A stretch of 64,000 nucleotides of DNA from CAMFLJ01 sp963702555 (GCA_963702555.1 CAVPCW010000008.1:1-64000), one strand, 5' to 3'; shown: positions 32,601-41,732, numbered from the stretch's first letter. Notes: a model not told the origin generated them from the letters alone. Program-made: numbers and translations.

Positions 32601-34194
32601 CCTGCTCGAGGCGCCCTGGCTGCTCGTACCCGTCGCCGCCGCCCTGCTCGTGGCCGCCGAGGTCGCCCGCGACCTGACCCACCCCGACGACACCACGCGG
32701 TTCGTCCAGCGCTGGGACCTCCCACCGTTCGCCGTCGCCCAGGTGGCGGCGGTCGGTGCCCTCGGCCTCTCGGGAATCGTCGGCTGGATCCCGGCCACGT
32801 GGTGGGCGGTCGCCGCGCTCTGGGCCCTGACGGGCGTCCGCACGAGGACGGCCTCGTGGCTGCTGCCCGCGGTCCCGGTCTCACTGGTGGCCGCTGCCGT
32901 CGCCGGACCGGGGTGGCTGACCCTGGCCCTCGGGATCACCGCCGTCGGGTGCGTGGTGGCCGCCACCCGCACCCACGGCGACATCCGCACCGCCCTCCAG
33001 GTGGTCGCCGCCCTCACCGTCGCCGGGTGGTGGGCCTCGACCGCCTGGTGGCTGAGCTGGGACCCGGAGACGATCGCCATCGCCACGGCCCTCGCCTCGG
33101 GTGCGGCTCTGCTGGCGCTGGCCGTGGGGATCCGGTGGCTCCACCTCGGCGAGGACTGGTACGCCGCGTTCGCCGCGGTGCCGGTGGTCGGTGAGCTCAC
33201 GGCCCTCGCCCTCCTGGCGACCGACGTGCCCCGCTCCCCCGCCCGCCTCGTGGTCGCCCTCGGCCTGACCGCCACCGCCACCGCCGCCGGCCTGCTCGCA
33301 CGACCGCTCGACGAGCGGTGGCTCCGGTGGACGACGGCCGTCATCGTGCCCGGGGCGGCGGTGCTCGCCGGGAGCGGGCTCGCCCTCGGGCCGACGGCGG
33401 CCGTGCTGTTCGCACTGTCCGGCTCGCTCGCCGCGGTGCTGTTCGGGAGCCTCCTGCTCGAGGTCGGCACCACCGACGACGGGCCCGTGCGGCCGTGGCC
33501 GCGACCGGTGCTGCTGACCGGCGGCCTGCTGCTCGCCACCGCCTTCGCCGTGGCCCTCGCTCAGCTCCCGGACCGGCCGCTGCTCGTCGGCGTCCTCGCC
33601 ACCACCGGCGTCGAGCTGCTGGGGATGGCCGTCGTGACGAGGCGCCTCGGCTGGCTGCTGGCGGCGCCGTGGGCGTTCCTCGCCGCGTGGGTGACCTTCG
33701 CCAGCGAGGCCCTGACCGGCGACGCCCAGTGGTTCACCCTGCCGATCGGCCTCACGATCCTGACCATGGTCGAGATCATCCGGTGGTCGCGGCGGCGAGC
33801 GGGCGCCACAGGACCCGTCCCCCTGCTCGGTGTCGTCGACCTGGCCGGCATGGCCTTCGTGGTGGCACCCGCCATCGTCGAGACCGTCACCCGCACGCCG
33901 GCCTGGGGGCTGGTGGCGGTGGCGCTCGGCGTCGGCCTGGCGCTCCTCGGCGTGGTCACCCGCGTCCGACGGCGCCTGATCGGTGGCGCCGTGGCCGCGG
34001 CCGTGGCGCTCGTGCTGATGATCGTCCCGCCACTCGTCGAGCTGGTCCCGCCCCTCACCGGGTGGGTGCCCTGGGCCCTGCTGGCCGTCGTGGGCCTGGC
34101 CGCCCTGATGGCGGCTGCCTTCCTGGAGAAGGGTCGGCGCCTCGTGCGGCGGGGCCTGCGGGCCTTCACCGAGCTGACCGACGGCTGGGAGTGA
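29623..34194 (+). CDS. Giant polytopic membrane protein with N-terminal DUF2510
   Basis: A 1523-aa protein. Residues 5-33 (WYPDPWQEHDRRWWDGANWTGWV) form a DUF2510 domain; 40-90 carry a short helical segment; 95-180 are Pro/Ala-rich and cytosolic. From about 185 to the end there are some 35-40 hydrophobic helices with almost no loops longer than 15 residues. The pattern is that of the large actinobacterial SCO7613-type or DUF2157/DUF2339-like membrane proteins, whose function is unknown. No enzyme motif is seen. The C-terminal tail is short and basic. Confidence 0.75.
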   Translation: MVTTKGWYPDPWQEHDRRWWDGANWTGWVIDAPVETTPPPAPAGSAAPPASAEIDPHQEIAAFLEREAANGAITAAVHRRLLADLEGGDATNRPAAAVALLPPPPRPAPAPASRPVSTTRPAPPVARPARPAPPAARPAPPAPGPVAPPLPPPPTVTRPAPPQWPGATGRPARPPRTAKLTTDLAIHGLAYAGVALVLTGVLGFVVFAFGDVGEAWRPLAEIATAAVLLGTGSFLRRRGAPFVGDVLLLLGGMVVPILLVAAFVDGAPVPPDLTGGALALVLTPLMLAVAGLFALAARRRPDSPVRFLVAPMLWWSAAAAGLAFADAGVAGRDVTHPIPWQWALVAVAVTATLVAARLRPDATLSAPTRLAAWVGVPLAEIVVLAAATAAGGAAWPVLVAGLATAVGVWLLLPDQPVLVANLEGALVVLTAFACAPEFGTGWCAAVSSVALVALVEVTARRKVDTATAAGWLVVAGCAAFLSLAEPVAALVVALLGTAWALVRLLRPGPDLGLDRWPAVIGAVGFPLLAVAAVSRIWSLDAGLVGLGVAIVAVSATQRAREDLHQIGLTMWALAQSAVVIALVLGERSAVTGYDGAQIAALVAVAVGLALVPEWRCGRVWLVTAVASFAGLLTASSLGWSTATTAVVAAAVGLVAVVVGQPRATAVEGHVAVMGHVVGIAALAGAVGAQVDPTTRPAWPAVATTLTVGAVGWAVSAVVGELHQSAERDLWTRLLVAMAGATSTVHADATAARQRPYGSVLLSGAALTWWMFVPGALLVATDRVPIGDHWLPVSVLAVALVGVGLGRALFASRPLVGRTLSVGIWTGVVAVPAAASWWPAFAASLLVLAMAVLSGPVLGNLFTITLGWVASGIATVTLAGAVGVAPDHLHRAAFAWATVALLGSLVVDQVRNGARHTGQVVRSPALWPPFVLGAVTAPLALTPILAETAPEAGWSLLAGAAVAFATAALLHLALLSTIGWVGAASALLLFSPWDLLEAPWLLVPVAAALLVAAEVARDLTHPDDTTRFVQRWDLPPFAVAQVAAVGALGLSGIVGWIPATWWAVAALWALTGVRTRTASWLLPAVPVSLVAAAVAGPGWLTLALGITAVGCVVAATRTHGDIRTALQVVAALTVAGWWASTAWWLSWDPETIAIATALASGAALLALAVGIRWLHLGEDWYAAFAAVPVVGELTALALLATDVPRSPARLVVALGLTATATAAGLLARPLDERWLRWTTAVIVPGAAVLAGSGLALGPTAAVLFALSGSLAAVLFGSLLLEVGTTDDGPVRPWPRPVLLTGGLLLATAFAVALAQLPDRPLLVGVLATTGVELLGMAVVTRRLGWLLAAPWAFLAAWVTFASEALTGDAQWFTLPIGLTILTMVEIIRWSRRRAGATGPVPLLGVVDLAGMAFVVAPAIVETVTRTPAWGLVAVALGVGLALLGVVTRVRRRLIGGAVAAAVALVLMIVPPLVELVPPLTGWVPWALLAVVGLAALMAAAFLEKGRRLVRRGLRAFTELTDGWE

Positions 34195-34237
34195 CGGCGA
34201 CGAAGACGAGCCGCCCCGTCCCCTCGGTCCCGACGGG

Positions 34238-35131
34238 TCAGGTGACGGGGGTGAGGCTCGTCAGCTCCAACGTGCCCTTCTCGATGTAGTCGCCGACGCT
34301 GCTGGTGAGGTCGGCGTCGATGGCCAGCTTCAGCGGCAGGCCGGTGCGGACGTCGAGCCACCACTCGTCGACCTCGGTGCCGGTCTGGGCGTCGGTGAAG
34401 GTGTCGGTGCTGCGCAGGTGCACGACCGCCACCTCGGTGCCGCCGACCGTGAGGGTCCCGAGATCGAGCACCTCCACGGTGCCGGCGTCGCCGGTGATGC
34501 CCTCGATCGTGTCCGACGTGCCGGTGCACGAGCCCGAACGGGAGTCGCCGACGGTCGGATCGGGCCAGAGGTACGGGACGGGGGTCTGGCAGGTGTAGGT
34601 GGTGAGGCTGTCGACGTCGAGGCCCGGAGCGTTGCGGACCGTGGACGTGTCGGCCGAGCGGAGGGCGAAGGTCGCGTCGCTCGTCGGGCAGAAGGTCCAG
34701 CTGCGCCAGTGGTGGTTGTTGAGGTCGGCCCGGTAGGTGAAGCAGCCGCCGTCGCCGTGGGTCACGGTGACGGGGGCTTCGGGGCCGAACGACTCGGTGA
34801 GGCCGGGGATGCCGATGTCCTCGCTGCCGGTGGCGATCGCGCTGTAGACGCCCAGCGCGGGCCGGCCGTCGCCCTGGGCGCCGGTCGCGCCGGAGTCGCG
34901 GAACTGCTGCAGGGCGGTGTCGCTGCTGACGGGACGGGCCTCTTCGCGACCGAAGAACCACCAGGCCGCGCCGGCGCCGATCACCAGGACCACGAGGATG
35001 CCGAGGCCCATCAGGACCTTGCGGAGGACGTGTCGCCGCGCCGGTCGGGCCGGCGGGGAGCTCGGCCCGGAAGGCCCTTCGGGCGGGGCGCCGTCAGCGC
35101 CGGCTGTGTCGACCGTCGTCATCTGGGACAT
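34238..35131 (-). CDS. Single-pass membrane protein with extracytoplasmic domain
   Basis: A 297-aa protein. A Pro-rich cytosolic tail (1-33) and a helix (about 39-62) precede an external domain with at least four Cys (CFTYRAD, SWTFCPTS, YTCQTPVPY, GSCTG), probably two disulfides. The end (DEWWLDVRTGLPLKLAIDADLTSSVGDYIEKGTLELTSL) resembles LolA/LppX-like beta sheets. No enzyme residues recognised. ATG 35131 used; ATG 35122 is possible. It is adjacent to a VanY-like gene in the same direction. Confidence 0.7.
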   Translation of the reverse strand: MSQMTTVDTAGADGAPPEGPSGPSSPPARPARRHVLRKVLMGLGILVVLVIGAGAAWWFFGREEARPVSSDTALQQFRDSGATGAQGDGRPALGVYSAIATGSEDIGIPGLTESFGPEAPVTVTHGDGGCFTYRADLNNHHWRSWTFCPTSDATFALRSADTSTVRNAPGLDVDSLTTYTCQTPVPYLWPDPTVGDSRSGSCTGTSDTIEGITGDAGTVEVLDLGTLTVGGTEVAVVHLRSTDTFTDAQTGTEVDEWWLDVRTGLPLKLAIDADLTSSVGDYIEKGTLELTSLTPVT

Positions 35132-35137
35132 GTCCGA

Positions 35138-36244
35138 TCATCGGGAGGCGGAGCCGGCAGCTTGAGCCGGCGCGGCCGTGGTCGACGTCGTGGGGGCGAC
35201 GGTGGAGGTCGTCGGTGCGACCGTGGCCGAGGTGGCCGGTGCCGTCGTGGCCGTGGTGGTCGGCGCCGAGGCCGTGCCCGCCACGTCGGGCACCGTCACC
35301 GTGCGGCAGTCGAGCTGCACGTTGTACCCGGTGCCGGAGACGTTGAGGGCGTAGACGCACACCGTGTGCTCACCGGGGGCGACGGCGAACGAGGCGTTGA
35401 AGCCGTGCTGCGCGGCGGCGTAGAGCGGGAATGCCGCGTTCACGTCGGGCCGGCTCTTGTTGGCCGTGATGGCGTAGCCGGTCTGGTCGACGTAGACGTG
35501 CACGGGGATCGAGGCCACCTGGTCGGGGTCGATGGCCCAACCGGCCACTGACACGGTGCCGGGGCTCACGCCGATGGCGTCGACGTAGCCGAACGGCAGG
35601 CCCCGGGGCGTCGCCAGCGGCGCGTTCCCCAGGCCGAAGTACTCGCCGGGGAACATCTTGCCGCCGTCGCCGATCCACTCCCAGTGCCAGGGCTCGGGCA
35701 CGGGCCCGCCCTGCTCCATGCCCTTCGGGTGCACCCAGCCGTAGTAGCTGGCCCAGGTCTTCAGCCAGGCGTAGCCGGCGCTGTCGAAGGTCAGCTCGCC
35801 GGACTGGTCACGGAAGTCGACGGCCTTGCCCCAACCGTGGTTCGAGGTGCCGGGCACCGCCGCCATCTGGCAGGCCCCCTTGGCGCACCACTCGTCGCGG
35901 GCGGCGACCTGGCCGGCGTAGTCGCGGTAGCAGCTGATGGGCCGGAGGTTGACGCCGTCCTTGGCGGCCTGGGCGATCATCAGGTTCAGCGAGTTGACCG
36001 ACTCGTCGTAGACGACACAGCCGCTCACGGTCGACGCCAGATACGCCATCGGCAGGTTGCCGTTGCTGACACCCGGGACGGTGGAGGGGCGGTTGTTGGG
36101 GTCGAGCTGCTTGCACGACGCCCCCACGAGGGTGACCAGCGCCGCCAGGGCGACGACGACCAACAGCCCCCGACGCGAGCGCGAGCTCCGGCGGGAGCGG
36201 CGGTGGGTCGGGGTGGCGGGTGCGGGGCGGGACTGCGTGCTCAT
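35138..36244 (-). CDS. VanY-like D-alanyl-D-alanine carboxypeptidase
   Basis: A 368-aa secreted peptidase. ATG 36244 gives an Arg/Ser-rich N-terminus and a helix ending GASCKQL, a probable lipobox. The catalytic domain (about 60-205) has SCYRDYAGQ, the zinc motif SNHGWGKAVDF (His and Asp) and PEPWHWEW (catalytic Glu region and second His), as in VanY/DacB metallopeptidases that trim peptidoglycan stem peptides. A C-terminal beta domain and a Thr/Ala/Pro-rich tail follow. The tail may span the wall. Confidence 0.88.
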   Translation of the reverse strand: MSTQSRPAPATPTHRRSRRSSRSRRGLLVVVALAALVTLVGASCKQLDPNNRPSTVPGVSNGNLPMAYLASTVSGCVVYDESVNSLNLMIAQAAKDGVNLRPISCYRDYAGQVAARDEWCAKGACQMAAVPGTSNHGWGKAVDFRDQSGELTFDSAGYAWLKTWASYYGWVHPKGMEQGGPVPEPWHWEWIGDGGKMFPGEYFGLGNAPLATPRGLPFGYVDAIGVSPGTVSVAGWAIDPDQVASIPVHVYVDQTGYAITANKSRPDVNAAFPLYAAAQHGFNASFAVAPGEHTVCVYALNVSGTGYNVQLDCRTVTVPDVAGTASAPTTTATTAPATSATVAPTTSTVAPTTSTTAAPAQAAGSASR

Positions 36245-36390
36245 GGGGGACTGCCTTCGCTGCGGTGCGGATGAGATCCGTGGAGGCAGGCACCATCCGG
36301 CGTCCGGTGCCGCCCTGCCCACAGTCATCGGCACGTCGCGCCGCCGACCGGAGGGGAAATCCTCCGCCGGACGGGACGGCGTGGTCCGCG

Positions 36391-36828
36391 CTAGCCGGCG
36401 CTGCTGCCCGTGGTCGCGGCGACCCCGGCCTCCTGCAGCCGCTCACCGAGCCCGGCCGGCACGACCACGAGCCACCCGTCGGCCTCGAGCTGGTCGCGGG
36501 TGACCTCGACCTCCTCGGACTGCCCGGCGTAGCTGTACCGGATGATCCACTCGGTGCCCTGGTCGGGGAGCTGGAGGAACTGGAGCTCACCCTCGCGACC
36601 CACGGCCCCGACCCCGGTCCAGTTGCCCGACGTGGCGGAGCGAACCTCGACCTCGGCCCGCCACGACAGCGGGTTCTGCACCGTGAGGCTCACCGTCTCC
36701 GGCATGCGCAGCGAGAGGCCGGTGATCACCAGGACGACCGCGAGCAGCAGGCCGACGAGCACCGCGGGCACGACGTCGGGCCGGCGGGGCCGGGCTTCCG
36801 GGCGGGACAGCGTGAGCAGGTCGTCCAT
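36391..36828 (-). CDS. Small single-pass membrane protein
   Basis: A 145-aa protein with a cytosolic tail, one helix (PAVLVGLLLAVVLVITGLSL) and a small beta-rich external domain (46-125) ending in an Ala/Gly-rich tail. No motif that I recognise. The 146-bp gap upstream of the VanY gene and the 91-bp gap behind the SDR gene hold nothing that I can identify. Confidence 0.6.
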   Translation of the reverse strand: MDDLLTLSRPEARPRRPDVVPAVLVGLLLAVVLVITGLSLRMPETVSLTVQNPLSWRAEVEVRSATSGNWTGVGAVGREGELQFLQLPDQGTEWIIRYSYAGQSEEVEVTRDQLEADGWLVVVPAGLGERLQEAGVAATTGSSAG

Positions 36829-36919
36829 GGGTCGCCTCCGGCGCGCTCGTCGAGGAACGGCTCACCATAGGTGCGTCGCGCTGCTTCGCCACCCAGCCCC
36901 CCCCCGCCGGCCGACCGGC

Positions 36920-37678
36920 TCAGGGGACGGTGTAGCCCCCGTCGACCGGCAGGGCCACACCGACCACGAACGAGGAGGCGTCGGAGGCCAGCCACAGGGC
37001 GGCCCGGGCGATCTCCTCCGGCTCGGCGATGCGGCCGATCGGATGCAGGGCGGCGACCTCGGCCTCGGCCTCGGCGCTGCCGTCCATCCACTCGTCGACC
37101 ATGCGCGACCGGGCGGTGCCGGGGCAGATCGCGTTGATGCGCACGCCGCGGGTGATGTACTCGAGCGCGGCCGAGCGGGTGAGGCCGATCACGCCGTGCT
37201 TGGCGGCCACGTAGTTGGCCTGCCCCGGGAAGCCGATGAGGCCGGCGCCCGACGAGGTGTTGATCACCGCGCCCTTCCCCTGGCCGATCATGTGGGGGAT
37301 CTCGTGCTTCATGCACAGGAACACGCCCGTGAGCATCACGTCGATGCCCCGCTGCCAGACGGCGTCGTCCATGTCGATGATGTCCGCGCCCGCGCCCATG
37401 ATCCCGGCGTTGTTGTGGGCGATGTCGAGGCGGCCGAACCGCTCGATGGTGGCGTCGACCATGGCCTTCACCGACACCCCGTCGGCGACGTCGACCTCGA
37501 CAGCGATGGCCTCACCACCGGCCGCCGTGACGAGGGCGGCGGTCTCCTCGGCCATCGGCAGGTCGATGTCGGCGACCACGACCTTCGCCCCTGCCTCCGC
37601 GAACAGCCGGGCCGACGCCCGCCCGATGCCGGATGCCGCGCCCGTGATCAGTGCCACCTGGCCGTCGAACTCACCCAT
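36920..37678 (-). CDS. SDR-family oxidoreductase
   Basis: A 252-aa classical short-chain dehydrogenase. Cofactor motif TGAASGIG (about 13-20), Asp in VADIDLP favouring NAD+, NNAG, the catalytic Ser in NTSSGAG and YVAAK (Tyr-x-x-x-Lys). C-terminal PVDGGYTVP is typical. ATG 37678. It starts 14 bp after the CoA-transferase gene, so it probably oxidises a hydroxy-CoA intermediate of the same pathway. Confidence 0.92.
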   Translation of the reverse strand: MGEFDGQVALITGAASGIGRASARLFAEAGAKVVVADIDLPMAEETAALVTAAGGEAIAVEVDVADGVSVKAMVDATIERFGRLDIAHNNAGIMGAGADIIDMDDAVWQRGIDVMLTGVFLCMKHEIPHMIGQGKGAVINTSSGAGLIGFPGQANYVAAKHGVIGLTRSAALEYITRGVRINAICPGTARSRMVDEWMDGSAEAEAEVAALHPIGRIAEPEEIARAALWLASDASSFVVGVALPVDGGYTVP

Positions 37679-37692
37679 CGTGTCTCCCTCGT

Positions 37693-40140
37693 TCAGGCGC
37701 CCGCGGGGCGGTCGCCGATGATCCCTGCGGCGGCGAGTGCCGCCATGTCGTCGGTGCTCAGCCCGAGCAGGCCACCGAGCACCTCGTCGTTGTGCTCCCC
37801 CACCACCGGCGCCGGCCGCTCGTTCCACCGGTCACGGCCGGTGATGCGGAACGGCATGCCGAACACCGGCATCGACCCGAGCACCGCGTGCGGCGTGTCC
37901 TCGAAGTAGCCCCGGGCGACGTGCTGGGGGTGGAGGTGGATGGTGCGGGGGTCGGCCAGCGCGGCGGCGGGCACCCCGGCGCCGACGAGCTCGTCGACCG
38001 CGGCGACCGCGGTTCGGCGCGACGCCCAGCCGGCGATCACGGCGTCGAGGCGGTCGTGGTGGCGGCGCCGGCCGGCGAGGGAGCCGAGCTCACCGTCGGC
38101 GGCGACCCCGGCCACGGCGTCCTTGCCGAGCAGCTCGGCCAACGCAGCCCACTGGGCGTCGGTCGCGACCGACACGGCGAGGAGCTCGTCGTCCTCGCAG
38201 GCGTAGAGGCCCTGGGGCGCGGCGTGGGCGGAGCGGTTGCCCTCGCGGCCCATCACCCGACCGGTGGCGGTGTACTCGACGACCGGCTCGACGGTGACGT
38301 TGAGGGCGCCCTCGATCAGCGGCACCTCCACCAGCGCGCCGACACCGGTGACGGCCCGGCGGGCGAGCCCGACGAGCGTCGCGAACGCGGCGTGGGCCCC
38401 GCCCAGGGGGTCACACGGCCCGCGGGGCACGAGGGGCTCCTCGTCGGCGTGGCCGGTGAGGAAGGCCATGCCGCACATCTGCTCCATGTTCTGGGCGAAG
38501 CCGAGGCGCTCGGCCCAGGGCCCGTCGAGGCCGAACGCGGGCTGGCGCACCATGACCGCCGCCGGGTTCAGCTCGTGCACCCGTGGCCAGTCGAGGCCGA
38601 ACTTGGGCATGACCCGGGGTGTGTAGTTCTCGACCACCACGTCGGCCCAGCCGATGAGCCGCTCGGCCAGCGCCACGCCCTCGGGGCGGCCGAGGTCGAG
38701 GGTGATGCCGCGCTTGTTGGTGTTGATGCAGATGTAGAACGAGCTGAGCTCCCACCACCGCTCACGGTCGATGAACGCCACGGCGGCGGCGTACCGCATG
38801 GGGTCGGGGTGGGCGATCGACTCGACGTGCACCACGTCGGCGCCCAGGGCGGCGAGCAGCTGGGTGTTCGAGGGCCCGGCCCACCACGAGGTGATGTCGA
38901 GCACCTTCAGTCCCTCGAGCGGGCGGGTCGCGCTCGGGGTCGACGTCGACGTCGGTGCCGCGGCGGGCGTCGTGGCCCTGGCCTCGCGCTCGGCGGTGAG
39001 GTCGGCGACCGCGGCGGCCGCCTCGTCGAGGGCCGGCGCCAGGCCGGCGAGCGGTGGGCGCTGTCCGTCGATGCGGTAGTGCGGGCGCGGCACCCGCAGG
39101 CGGCCGTCGGCCGAGGGGACGTAGAACTCCCGGGCGACCAGCTGCTCCTCGCCGAGCACCGAGGCCGCGTCGTTCACCCGGGCGGTGGGCACCCGCAGGG
39201 CCGCGGCCCGCTCGAGGATCTCGGCGCTGGTCAAGGTGGTGGTCCAGTCGCGCACCCAGCCGTCGAACTCGTGGCGGTTGCCCACCCGGACCTGGGCGCT
39301 GACGTACCCGGCCTCGATGAGGTCGTCGCGCTCGATGAGGCGGAGGAAGGCCTCGGCGTGCTGGGGGCCGTTGGTGTTGAAGCCGATCCAACCGTCGGCG
39401 GTCGGGTAGATCGACGGGGTCTCGACGCTGCGGGGGTCACCAGGCGGCTCGATCCCCATGAGGGCGCGCATGATGCTCCACATGGGATCGGCGAAGAGGT
39501 TGGTGCAGAGCGTCATCGCCTCCATCCAGGAGGCGTCGACGACCGTGCCGTCGGCCCCGCCCCGCACGCCGAGCACCGCCGCCAGCCCGGCGACGGCGCC
39601 GTAGAGGCCGGCCGCCCACTCCGACGTGCGGCCCCCGGCCTGCACGGGCAGGAGCTCCGGCACGCCACGCCCGGCGATGGAGCCGCACTCGGCCTGGACG
39701 GTGAAGTCGGTGGCCGGTCGGCCGGCGAGCGGCCCGGTGCGGCCGAAGGGCGAGATGGAGACCACCACGAGCTCGGGGCGCCCGGCCCGGAGGGCGTCGG
39801 GGTCGAGCTCACCGGTCTCGATCACCACGTCGGCCGCGTGGAGCAGGTCGGCCACGCGCACGTCGCCGGGAACCCCGACGACCGAGCGCTTCCCGGCGGC
39901 GAGGTGGGTGAACAGCGGCGAGGGGGCGTCGTCGACATCGGCGCCGGTGGCCGACCACCGTCGCAGCGGATCGCCGTCGGGTGCCTCGACCTTCACGACC
40001 CGCGCGCCGCCGTCGACGAAGAGCTTCCCGGCATAGCCGGCGGCGATCCCCGTGCCGATCTCGACCACGAGCACGTCGGCGAGCGGGCGCTGCTGGTCAT
40101 CGGAGGGCGCGGCCGCGGCCGCGCCGGTGTCGTCCCCCAT
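37693..40140 (-). CDS. Tandem-domain CaiB/BaiF-type CoA-transferase
   Basis: An 815-aa class III CoA-transferase made of two family domains in one chain. Domain 1 (about 20-395) has VVEIGTGIAAGYAGKLFVD-type start and the likely catalytic Asp145 in ATDFTVQA. A Thr/Ala linker (396-420) joins domain 2 (about 421-800), which has LKVLDITSWWAGP and CDPLGGAHAA but Ala where the catalytic Asp would be (GFAQNMEQ). One domain may thus be structural. Normal family members are about 400 aa and form interlocked dimers; here a single chain could mimic the dimer. Operon with the SDR gene. Confidence 0.88.
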   Translation of the reverse strand: MGDDTGAAAAAPSDDQQRPLADVLVVEIGTGIAAGYAGKLFVDGGARVVKVEAPDGDPLRRWSATGADVDDAPSPLFTHLAAGKRSVVGVPGDVRVADLLHAADVVIETGELDPDALRAGRPELVVVSISPFGRTGPLAGRPATDFTVQAECGSIAGRGVPELLPVQAGGRTSEWAAGLYGAVAGLAAVLGVRGGADGTVVDASWMEAMTLCTNLFADPMWSIMRALMGIEPPGDPRSVETPSIYPTADGWIGFNTNGPQHAEAFLRLIERDDLIEAGYVSAQVRVGNRHEFDGWVRDWTTTLTSAEILERAAALRVPTARVNDAASVLGEEQLVAREFYVPSADGRLRVPRPHYRIDGQRPPLAGLAPALDEAAAAVADLTAEREARATTPAAAPTSTSTPSATRPLEGLKVLDITSWWAGPSNTQLLAALGADVVHVESIAHPDPMRYAAAVAFIDRERWWELSSFYICINTNKRGITLDLGRPEGVALAERLIGWADVVVENYTPRVMPKFGLDWPRVHELNPAAVMVRQPAFGLDGPWAERLGFAQNMEQMCGMAFLTGHADEEPLVPRGPCDPLGGAHAAFATLVGLARRAVTGVGALVEVPLIEGALNVTVEPVVEYTATGRVMGREGNRSAHAAPQGLYACEDDELLAVSVATDAQWAALAELLGKDAVAGVAADGELGSLAGRRRHHDRLDAVIAGWASRRTAVAAVDELVGAGVPAAALADPRTIHLHPQHVARGYFEDTPHAVLGSMPVFGMPFRITGRDRWNERPAPVVGEHNDEVLGGLLGLSTDDMAALAAAGIIGDRPAGA

Positions 40141-40229
40141 GGTCCCCCCTCAGGTTCCGGTGGCCGTCATTCGACCACGCCCGTCGCGCCCGCGCCCGCC
40201 GATCGCTGCGGTGGGCGTGCGGGCAGGGA

Positions 40230-41732
40230 TCAGCCGGTGAAGTTCGGGGTCACCTCACCCCTCGAATCACCGTCGCCGGCGACATCACCGTCGGTGGTCG
40301 GAGGGGTGGGGCAGGAGTCGACCTCGAAGGTGCCCGAGAACGGCTGCTCGAACAGCACCCCTTCGGGGGCGAAGACGAACGAGACGCCGGTCGGGCCCGT
40401 GACCCCGATGGGCCCAGCGGAGCCGGTCGCCCCGACGATGCCGGTGGGACCGGTGGGACCGAACGGGCCGGTCGCGCCGGCACTCGTGGGACCGGTCGGG
40501 CCGACCGGGCCGGTGACCCCCGTCGTACCGGTGTCGCCGATCGGACCGCGTGGGCCCACGGGGCCGGTCGGTCCGGTGACGCCGGTGGCACCGGCGGGGC
40601 CGGGCGGCAGGTAGAGCCCGACCGCCGAGACCGCGGCGATGGGCTCCGCGTCGAGGGCGACCGGCGCGAACCCCGCGGGGCCGGTCGGGCCCGTCAGTCC
40701 GACGGAGCCAGTCGGTCCGGTGACGCCGACCGGGCCGGTTGCGCCCGTGGGGCCGGTCGGGCCCGTGAGGCCGGCGGAGCCAGTCGGTCCGGTGACGCCG
40801 ACGGGACCGGGGTCACCCACTGCGCCAGTGGGGCCGGGAGCGCCGGGAGCGCCGACGGGGCCGGTCGGGCCGACGATCCCGTCGGGACCGGTGGGACCGG
40901 GCGCGGCACCGGGGACCACCGGGAGGGCGGCGGGCTCGAGGACCGACCCGATGAGCGCGATGCCCGTGGGGCCGGTGGGACCGAGGTCGCCGGACACACC
41001 GGTGGGGCCGACGACGCCTGTGGGCCCGAGGTCGCCCGTGGGCCCGACGGCACCGTCGGATCCAATGGCACCGGTGGGGCCGACGACACCCGTAGGGCCG
41101 ACGCTGCCCGTCGGTCCGGCGACACCGGTGTCGCCGATCACGCCGGCAGGCCCGGTGGGGCCGTCGGGACCGGGGGGGCCGACGGGCGGGGCGGGGGTGA
41201 TCAGCGAGCCGGCCAGGCACGCCCCCGTGGCGTCGGCGCCGGTGACGATCGAGAGCTCGAACTGGTTGGCGTTGAGGTTGGTGGCGCCGTCGAACGAGGG
41301 GGCGGCCACGAACGACCCGTCGGCTGCGGTGGTGACGGTGACGGTGCGGGTGGAGGCGGCGCCTCCGGGAGGCATGGGGTCGCCGTTGAGCAGGGCGAGG
41401 ACGGTGACGGTGACCTCGACCCCGCCGCCGAGACCCGTGGTGCCGGACACGTCGACCACGCCGGTGACGAAGTCGAAGTTGGCGAGGAAGGACCCACCGG
41501 CCGCCGCCGGCTGGTTGGTGCCGCCCGCCGCGCCGAACGCCGCGTTGCGGATGGCGGCACTGCTCGACCCGGGGGCGAGCCGCGAGACCGCGAACAGCGC
41601 ACCGGCGCCGGCGAGCCCGCCGATGAGGCGACGTCGGGTCATCCGCTGGATGGGGTCACGCTCGGCGGCGACCGGCTGGGTCTCCGCCGGCTCGCCCGTC
41701 TCGGGACCGAGGCCCCCCAAGTGCTCGTTCAC
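40230..41732 (-). CDS. Tat-exported collagen-like repeat protein
   Basis: A 500-aa protein. The N-terminus has a twin-arginine signal (MTRRRLIGG, residues 31-39, then a hydrophobic stretch). Residues 80-170 form a beta-rich, Thr-rich domain. Three blocks of Gly-X-Y triplets follow: about 185-257, 279-354 and 378-449, dominated by GPT and GPV. They are interrupted by two hydrophobic non-collagen linkers. The C-terminus (450-500) is acidic with one Cys. Bacterial collagen-like proteins form surface triple-helical fibres, and GPT triplets are known glycosylation sites in some. GTG 41732 lies 6 nt after a TAGTCT hexamer. It is divergent from a glycosyltransferase 19 bp away. Confidence 0.9.
   Translation of the reverse strand: MNEHLGGLGPETGEPAETQPVAAERDPIQRMTRRRLIGGLAGAGALFAVSRLAPGSSSAAIRNAAFGAAGGTNQPAAAGGSFLANFDFVTGVVDVSGTTGLGGGVEVTVTVLALLNGDPMPPGGAASTRTVTVTTAADGSFVAAPSFDGATNLNANQFELSIVTGADATGACLAGSLITPAPPVGPPGPDGPTGPAGVIGDTGVAGPTGSVGPTGVVGPTGAIGSDGAVGPTGDLGPTGVVGPTGVSGDLGPTGPTGIALIGSVLEPAALPVVPGAAPGPTGPDGIVGPTGPVGAPGAPGPTGAVGDPGPVGVTGPTGSAGLTGPTGPTGATGPVGVTGPTGSVGLTGPTGPAGFAPVALDAEPIAAVSAVGLYLPPGPAGATGVTGPTGPVGPRGPIGDTGTTGVTGPVGPTGPTSAGATGPFGPTGPTGIVGATGSAGPIGVTGPTGVSFVFAPEGVLFEQPFSGTFEVDSCPTPPTTDGDVAGDGDSRGEVTPNFTG

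Noticed and set aside
37651..40614. 987-codon plus-strand frame opposite the CoA-transferase
   Set aside because: Low-complexity Gly/Arg/Val/Asp-rich translation without domains, lying exactly antisense to a clear CoA-transferase.
40240..41180. CRISPR or satellite-type DNA repeat
   Set aside because: The repetition is in codons for Gly-X-Y triplets with variable third bases; there are no spacers or constant-length units.
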